Positions 27,682-32,356 of a stretch of 32,356 nt of DNA are shown here, in pieces. This stretch comes from Desulfurivibrio alkaliphilus (lineage in GTDB: Bacteria; Desulfobacterota; Desulfobulbia; Desulfobulbales; Desulfurivibrionaceae). Location of the stretch: assembly GCA_011048585.1 (NCBI GenBank), contig DSDS01000138.1, forward strand, positions 1-32,356, read 5' to 3'. The first letter of the stretch is position 1, and each line of letters starts with the position of its first letter. The notes under the pieces were generated by a model. The model ran no database searches. It saw only the letters and a list, made by a program, of their open reading frames with translations, and was not told where the DNA came from. The position numbers and the translations under genes are program-made.

Positions 27682-28989
27682 ATGCCCGCCATGGAACCAC
27701 ATACCCCAACCGTCACCAGAACCCACCTGCCCGCCGGGGAGTGGCGCTCATACGTCATCCTCTTTACCGGCAACCGCAACTATCTGCGGTTCTGGCTGGC
27801 CGGGGTGATCAGTCAGTTGGGCAACTGGTTCAACTATATCGCCGTTTTTGTCCTGCTCAACGAGCTGGCCGGCTCCGGCGTGGCGGTGAGCTGGTTTCTG
27901 ATCGCCAAGTTCATACCCACCGCCATCCTGGCCCCGGCGGCCGGAGTCATTGCCGACCGTTTCTCCCGCAAGAGGATCATGATCACCTGCGATGTGGGCC
28001 GGATCTTCGTGGTGCTGGCCTTTCTGCTGATTCGCGACTCCTCGCTGATCTGGCTGGTTTTCGTGCTGGCCCTGATCCAGGAAGCGATGTGGAGCTTTTA
28101 CGATCCGGCCCGGCGGGCCTCGGTGCCCAATATCTGCCGCTCCGAGGAGCTGCACCTGGCCAACGCCCTTTCCGGGGCCACCTGGTCGATCATGCTGGCG
28201 GTGGGGGCGGCCCTGGGCGGCCTGGTCACCGCCGCCTGGGGCTGGCAAACCGCCATTGTACTCGATGCCCTCACCTTTGCCCTTTCCGCCCTTTTGCTCA
28301 ACACGGTGATTCTGCCCCATACCTCCCGCAAACGGGAGGGCAAGACAGGATGGCGGGAATACACCGGGCTCAATGATCTGGTGGCCGGTTTCAGCTATCT
28401 GGCCGGGCGCCGGCACGTGGCAGCCCTGCTGCTGGTCAAGAGCGGCTGGGCCCTCTCGGGGGGGATCATGGTGATGCTGGCGATCTTCGGCGAACAGGTC
28501 TTCCAGGTGGGGAACCAGGGCGGGGGCGGCAGCGGCATCCTCTACAGCATGCGCGGGGTGGGAGCGGCCATCGGCCCGATTCTGGCCTGGCGACTGCTGG
28601 GGGAGCGCGACCATCAGATGTACCGTTCCATCGGCCTGGCCTTTTTTCTGGCCTGTGCCTGCTATCTCGGCTTCAGCCAATCCCCGACCCTGGCCTGGGC
28701 GGCCCTCTTCGTGATGCTGGGCCATCTGGGGGGGTCGGTACAGTGGGTTTTCAGCACCACCCTGCTGCAGAAAAAGGTGGAGGACCAGTTCCGGGGCCGG
28801 ATCTTCGCCGCCGAGATGGCTCTGCTCACCCTGATCCTCAGTTTATCGACCTATTTCACCGGAGCCGCCCTGGACCGGGGCGCCGATCCGCGCTCGGTCA
28901 CCGCCGTGCTGGCCCTGCTCTTCCTGCTGCCCGGCACCCTTTGGACCATCTACGCCAAGCTGCGCCTCGGGGCCAGGGAGACCCGCTGA
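27682..28989 (+). CDS. Major facilitator superfamily transporter (MFS_3 / exporter type)
   Basis: About 435 aa with 12 predicted membrane helices. Motif A between helices 2 and 3 is GVIADRFSRKRIMI, followed by DVGRIFVVLAFLLI. The overall pattern (SQLGNWFNYIAVFVLL...FVLALIQEAMWSFYDPARRASVPNI...LANALSGATWSIMLAVGAALGGLV) is that of the MFS_3 branch, which includes the enterobactin exporter EntS. The substrate is unknown. Starts at 27682 (Met) or 27691 (Met) are equally reasonable; neither has a good ribosome binding site. The 3' end runs 147 bases into the opposing glycosyltransferase frame. Confidence 0.88.
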   Translation: MPAMEPHTPTVTRTHLPAGEWRSYVILFTGNRNYLRFWLAGVISQLGNWFNYIAVFVLLNELAGSGVAVSWFLIAKFIPTAILAPAAGVIADRFSRKRIMITCDVGRIFVVLAFLLIRDSSLIWLVFVLALIQEAMWSFYDPARRASVPNICRSEELHLANALSGATWSIMLAVGAALGGLVTAAWGWQTAIVLDALTFALSALLLNTVILPHTSRKREGKTGWREYTGLNDLVAGFSYLAGRRHVAALLLVKSGWALSGGIMVMLAIFGEQVFQVGNQGGGGSGILYSMRGVGAAIGPILAWRLLGERDHQMYRSIGLAFFLACACYLGFSQSPTLAWAALFVMLGHLGGSVQWVFSTTLLQKKVEDQFRGRIFAAEMALLTLILSLSTYFTGAALDRGADPRSVTAVLALLFLLPGTLWTIYAKLRLGARETR

Positions 28990-29841
28990 GGCGGCAGCCG
29001 CCAGGGCCAGATAGTGTTCACCCTCCCCGGGGCGGCCATGCTTCAGGCAGCCCCGGCCATAGATCAGAGATTTGCGGGCCAGTTCCCGGCGAGCCAGCTC
29101 GGCCTGGGTGGCGGTGAGGTTGGTGGCGGCCAGCAGTTTCTGCAGGGCCTTGATCCGAAATCGATCCATGCCCAGGCGATAGCGCGCCGATAGCTGGTCG
29201 CTGCGACCGCCATGCTTCTCGGTCAGGGGCCGGTCGATGAACAGCACCGGAAAGCGGGCCGTTACCCGCAGCCAGAGTTCGTAATCCTCGCAGCAGGGCA
29301 GTTCCTCGTCAAACCCGCCCACCTCCTCCAGTAATGGCCGCCGCAGCATCACGGTGGACATTCCGATCACGCACAGCTCCAGGCTGCGGGCAAAGAGGTC
29401 GCCCCCCTCCTTGCGATGACGTTTTTTGGGGTTGAGGTGCTCGCCCCGCCGCCGCCAGATCTCTTCGGTGTGGGAGAGCGGCAGGCGGGGATTGGCGGCC
29501 ATGGCCGCCGCCTGGATGGTCAGCTTGCCCGGTTGAAAGCGGTCATCACAATCGAGGAAGGCCAACAGTTTGGCGCCAGCCCGGCGGACCCCCAGATTGC
29601 GGGCCGCCGCCGGCCCCCGGTTTTCCTGAAAAAGATAGCGCAACTCCGGGGCCGGGGCGGCGGATTTACGCAATTCTCCCGCCCAGCTTCGCACCACCTG
29701 CCGGGTATGATCGCTGGAGCCGTCGTCCACCACCAGCAGTTCCAGGGGGCGGTAATCCTGCTCCACCACCGAAGCGATGGCTCGATTGAGCCAATCGGCC
29801 CGGTTATAGGTGGGAATAATAACGGAGACCGGTTCCATCAT
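28843..29841 (-). CDS. Family 2 glycosyltransferase
   Basis: GT-A fold transferase that uses a nucleotide-sugar. Its first 115 residues hold the classical blocks VSVIIPTYNRADWLNRAIASV, LLVVDDGSSDHT, ENRGPAAARNLGVRRA and the metal-binding FLDCDDRF (DxD equivalent). GGFDEELPCCEDYELWLRV follows, the catalytic ED motif. No membrane helix is seen. The last 45 or so residues (GPEAQLGVDGPKGAGQQEEQGQ...) are low-complexity and antisense to the MFS gene, so the natural end may once have been earlier. The ATG at 29841 was chosen because it follows the hydrolase stop by seven bases; an upstream in-frame ATG at 29880 lies inside the hydrolase gene. The acceptor (polysaccharide, LPS, glycan) is unknown. 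Confidence 0.82.
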   Translation of the reverse strand: MMEPVSVIIPTYNRADWLNRAIASVVEQDYRPLELLVVDDGSSDHTRQVVRSWAGELRKSAAPAPELRYLFQENRGPAAARNLGVRRAGAKLLAFLDCDDRFQPGKLTIQAAAMAANPRLPLSHTEEIWRRRGEHLNPKKRHRKEGGDLFARSLELCVIGMSTVMLRRPLLEEVGGFDEELPCCEDYELWLRVTARFPVLFIDRPLTEKHGGRSDQLSARYRLGMDRFRIKALQKLLAATNLTATQAELARRELARKSLIYGRGCLKHGRPGEGEHYLALAAAASAGLPGPEAQLGVDGPKGAGQQEEQGQHGGDRARIGAPVQGGSGEIGR

Positions 29842-29848
29842 GGTCGAA

Positions 29849-31192
29849 TCAATCCGGTTTGGGGGGGATGAAATTACCATGGATCAATTTACGGCCGCGA
29901 CTGCTGGTGAGCTGGCTGACGGAAAAAAGCAGGGTGGAGGTCTCATCGGCCTGCACGGCGGTTTCCCGGCCGATCAGTTCGACTCCGGCCAGATCAAGAC
30001 GGCTGGAGGTCACCGCCAGGGCCGTATCCCCCTCGACCCAAAGGCCGCTGGCCAGCACCACCGAATCGACAACCCGCAAAACGGTACCCTCACCCTGGAT
30101 CACCCCCTGCTCGATGGTAACCCGCGATCCCCGGATGGTCACCCCGTTGGCATAAACGCCGACCAGCCGGACCTCGTCGCAGTCGGCAATCTCCAGCCGC
30201 TCATAACGACCGCTGAAGGTCAACCCCTGCTCATTCTGGCAGGTTCCGATCCGGTCGGCGGGCCCGGTGGGGGGAACCCTGGGCGCGGGGTTCTCAACCA
30301 GGACCCTGCCCAGGGCCGCCCGGAACAGCCCGGGCTGCTGGGCCATCGGGACATGACCGGCGCCGGGAATCACCAGCAGGCTGGCCCGGGGCAACAGGGC
30401 TTCCAACAACAAGCCGGTGCGCAGGGGAGTGACCTGATCCTCCTCCCCCCAAATGATGAAGGTGGGGGCCTCTATCGTCCGCAGGGCCCGGCTGAAATCC
30501 TCATGCACCAGGGCCAACCCGGCAATCCGTCCCGGATCTCCAGCCAGAACCCTGGCGCGCAGGGTTTCGCTGGCCAGGATCTGTTCCACATCCATGGGCA
30601 ACCGGGGCAGGCTGGTGATCAGATTACCCACCCATTCGTCGATCCGCTCCAACGGCTTGGCGGGCAGCTGGGGCAGACGGCCCCGCAGATTGGGATCGAG
30701 CATATCCCGGGTGATTATTTTCCGATGGAGAATGCCGGCCACATCGATCAGCACCAGCCGCTGCACTTGGCGGGGGTAGTCGGCGGCAAAACGCAGAGCC
30801 ACCCCCCCACCCAGGGAATGCCCCAGCAGCACCACCGGTTCGGCGCTGAAGCGATCCACCAGCCAGCGCAGATAGGCGGCATACTCCTTGGGCGAATAAA
30901 GGCGATTGAGCTTGTCGGAACGGCCAAACCCGGGCAGGTCCACCGCCAGGACATGGTAATCGACGGCCAGCTCCTCAATGAGTCCGGCCCAGGTGGAGGA
31001 TGCCTGATCGCCCAGGCCATGCACCAGCAACAGGGTCGGGGAGTTGCCCCGGCCCGCCTCCAGGATAAATGCCTGACCGCCGAAAATCGGCTCAGCCACC
31101 AAATACTCCCGGACCGGTGGATGTTGAGCCCCCGCCGCCAACGGCCAGCAGCAGAGCAAGAGCAGCAATATTTTCAACCTTAACAAACGCAT
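29849..31192 (-). CDS. Exported alpha/beta hydrolase with beta-helix-like C-terminal tail
   Basis: A 447-aa protein. Residues 1-22 are a signal peptide (LRLKILLLLLCCWPLAAGA, cleaved near AGA-Q). Residues about 50-300 are an alpha/beta hydrolase with oxyanion HGLGD, nucleophile Ser126 in GHSLGGG, acid Asp252 in GEEDQVTP and His280 in GAGHVPM, so the triad is complete. Residues about 325-430 are a run of short Val/Ile-rich strands with turns (LEIADCDEVRLVGVYANGVTI, TIEQGVIQGEGTVLRVVD, TALAVTSSRLDLAGVELIG), the look of a right-handed parallel beta-helix. The substrate is unknown. It precedes the glycosyltransferase by seven bases, suggesting a shared role in envelope glycan or lipid chemistry, which is inference. 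Confidence 0.82.
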   Translation of the reverse strand: MRLLRLKILLLLLCCWPLAAGAQHPPVREYLVAEPIFGGQAFILEAGRGNSPTLLLVHGLGDQASSTWAGLIEELAVDYHVLAVDLPGFGRSDKLNRLYSPKEYAAYLRWLVDRFSAEPVVLLGHSLGGGVALRFAADYPRQVQRLVLIDVAGILHRKIITRDMLDPNLRGRLPQLPAKPLERIDEWVGNLITSLPRLPMDVEQILASETLRARVLAGDPGRIAGLALVHEDFSRALRTIEAPTFIIWGEEDQVTPLRTGLLLEALLPRASLLVIPGAGHVPMAQQPGLFRAALGRVLVENPAPRVPPTGPADRIGTCQNEQGLTFSGRYERLEIADCDEVRLVGVYANGVTIRGSRVTIEQGVIQGEGTVLRVVDSVVLASGLWVEGDTALAVTSSRLDLAGVELIGRETAVQADETSTLLFSVSQLTSSRGRKLIHGNFIPPKPD

Positions 31193-31242
31193 CCCGGGGT
31201 CTCAGGGCCGAAAGGGGGGATTGAAGCGCGGGAGTTGGCCAA

Positions 31243-31470
31243 TCAGTCGCGCAACAGTTGCCGGAGCAGTGCTTCGAGTTCAGCCAGGAGAAATGGTTTG
31301 CTCAAGCGGCCATCGAAACCATGCTCCCGATAGTTGGCCAGAACCCCCTCATGGGCGTAACCGCTGGCCACCACCACCTTGGCGGCGGGATCAATAGCCC
31401 GCAGCTTGCCCACCGCCTCCTGGCCGCCCATGCCGCCGGGCACGCTCAGATCCATGATCACCAGATCATC
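31243..31470 (-). pseudogene. 3' remnant of a receiver domain (end of a broken hybrid kinase)
   Basis: About 75 codons encode the second half of a response-regulator receiver domain: DDLVIMDLSVPGG with the phospho-acceptor Asp, then VVVASGYAHEG and LSKPFLLAELEALLRQLL. The first half of the domain is missing, and a stop codon lies two codons upstream of the conserved part. The SVPGGMGG wording is typical of receivers at the C-terminus of hybrid PAS-kinases, which fits the sensor fragment just upstream on the same strand. Confidence 0.75.
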
Positions 31471-31516
31471 TGATATTCACAACTCACCCCACTGCCCCGC
31501 AAAACAAAGTCGGTGG
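31471..31516 (-). other. 46-bp junction replacing a deleted kinase core
   Basis: This stretch joins the PAS part of the sensor kinase to the second half of its receiver domain. It encodes nothing recognisable in either frame and contains in-frame stops for both fragments. It could be an excision scar, the residue of an inserted element, or an assembly join. No clear inverted or direct repeats bound it. Confidence 0.5.
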
Positions 31517-32356
31517 AATCCCGATAATGGTGCCGCTGCGGTCGCGGATGGGCGCGCCGCTGTCGGCAATCGGCCGCCGGGTGCCATCCTTGCCGATCAG
31601 CAGGGTATGGTTCTCCAGGGCCACAATCCGGCCGCTGGCCAGCACCTTCTCCACCGGATTTTCACAGGCGCGGCCACTGCGTTCGTTGATGATATTGAAC
31701 ACTTCGGTGAGGGGGCGGCCGACGGCCTCCACCTGGCTCCACCCGGTGAGCTGGCTGGCCACTCCGTTGAGCATCATTATCCGCCCCCGCCGGTCGGTGG
31801 TGATCACCCCATCCCCGATACTCTGCAGGGTGATGGTCAGGCGCTCCTCGCTGGCCTGCAGCTCCTCAAAGGCCCGGCTCAGTTCAGCTTCCCGCTTGCG
31901 GATCACCTCGACCTGCGCCGCCACCTCTGCCATATTGCGGTGCAGCGAGGCGACCATGGCGGCAATATTCTCCCTGAGCCGCGACAACTCCAACAGATAG
32001 GTGCCGGCGGGGGGAGCAGCCTCCTCCCCCGCCCCCACCCGGGTGGCGTAATCGGTAAGTCTGATCAAGGGCAAAACCAACAGCTGGCGGATCACCAGGG
32101 TCAGCAGCACCGCGATCAGCAGAGCCACCGCCAGCACCAGCAGATTGATCCGGAGAAAGGCGTGGCGGGGGGCGAAAAGCTCATCCTCGCTCACGCAGAT
32201 GCCCAGATAATTCTGCCAGGGTTCATAAAACATCATGGCCGCCATCCGCTTTTCCCCGTTGACGTTGAAACGGTGGACAACCGGCTGTCGTTGTCCCTGC
32301 AACTGAGCAAACAGCTCGGCAAAGTCGTGGTCTTTCTGCACGGCAAATTCCCGGGC
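31484..32356 (-). pseudogene. Truncated sensor kinase: periplasmic sensor end, TM, HAMP, PAS (5'-partial)
   Basis: The frame is open to the window edge, so the start lies outside. In order: end of an extracytoplasmic Cache-like domain (RMAAMMFYEPWQNYLGICVSEDELF), one membrane helix (LLVLAVALLIAVLLTLVI), a HAMP-like linker (LPLIRLTDYATRVGAGEE), a coiled coil with IRKREAELSRAFEELQASEERL, and a PAS domain (TLQSIGDGVITTDRRGRIMMLN...SQLTGWSQVEAVGRPLTEVF). It stops abruptly at GTIIGI plus ten unrelated residues, just where PAS domains of this kind end VVLVFRDVTE. The HisKA and HATPase domains are missing, so the gene cannot make a kinase. Confidence 0.8.

Noticed and set aside
29810-31183. A 457-codon plus-strand frame opposite the alpha/beta hydrolase
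   Set aside because: The minus strand has a signal peptide and a complete catalytic triad; the plus frame is a Gly/Gln/His-rich shadow.

Overview
This window reads as a piece of chromosome from a GC-rich (roughly 60%) bacterium, most likely a Desulfobulbales / Desulfurivibrio-like 'deltaproteobacterium'. That assignment is inference. It rests on the mix of a Ni-CO dehydrogenase, an ADP-forming acyl-CoA synthetase, GNAT-fused CoA-transferase, Mrp-type Na+/H+ antiporter genes and the order rpsF-rpsR-DUF2232-rplI-dnaB-leuS-lptE. No tRNA, rRNA, CRISPR array or intact mobile element was seen.

Layout. 1-1935 (+): end of an Mrp antiporter operon (mrpD with a one-base frameshift, mrpE, mrpG, a 56-aa membrane ORF). 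1943-3832 (-): cooS, meeting that operon tail to tail. 4048-5520 (+): ilvC of a plant-like long form, ending at a strong bidirectional terminator. 5596-9046 (-): dgt-like dNTPase, REC-PAS histidine kinase and response regulator, nearly fused end to end. 9260-14959 (+): an acetyl-CoA block: AcuC-like deacetylase, AcuB-like CBS protein, ADP-forming acyl-CoA synthetase, and acetyl-CoA hydrolase/transferase with a C-terminal GNAT domain. 15032-15688 (-): AP2-domain protein with a histone-H1-like tail. 16152-25519 and on to 26490 (+): a housekeeping run of mazG, rpsF, rpsR, DUF2232, rplI, dnaB, leuS, lptE, tkt, dusB. 26487-27506 (-): fbp. 27682-28989 (+): MFS exporter. 28843-31192 (-): family 2 glycosyltransferase and an exported alpha/beta hydrolase with a beta-helix-like tail. 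31243-32356 (-): remains of a hybrid sensor kinase that has lost its catalytic core.

How the genes fit together. The most interesting unit is 9260-14959. It carries the parts of the Bacillus acuABC lysine-acetylation switch (deacetylase, CBS/ACT protein, GNAT acetyltransferase), but the GNAT is fused to a CoA-transferase and the classical target (AMP-forming acetyl-CoA synthetase) is replaced by an ADP-forming one. This suggests acetylation control of acetate/acetyl-CoA exchange, which would fit with CO dehydrogenase nearby. Other points for a second look are the CxxC (rather than Cx7C) D-cluster motif in CooS, the plant-like IlvC, a possible Shine-Dalgarno-sequestering leader in front of rpsF, and a 46-bp scar at the kinase deletion point.
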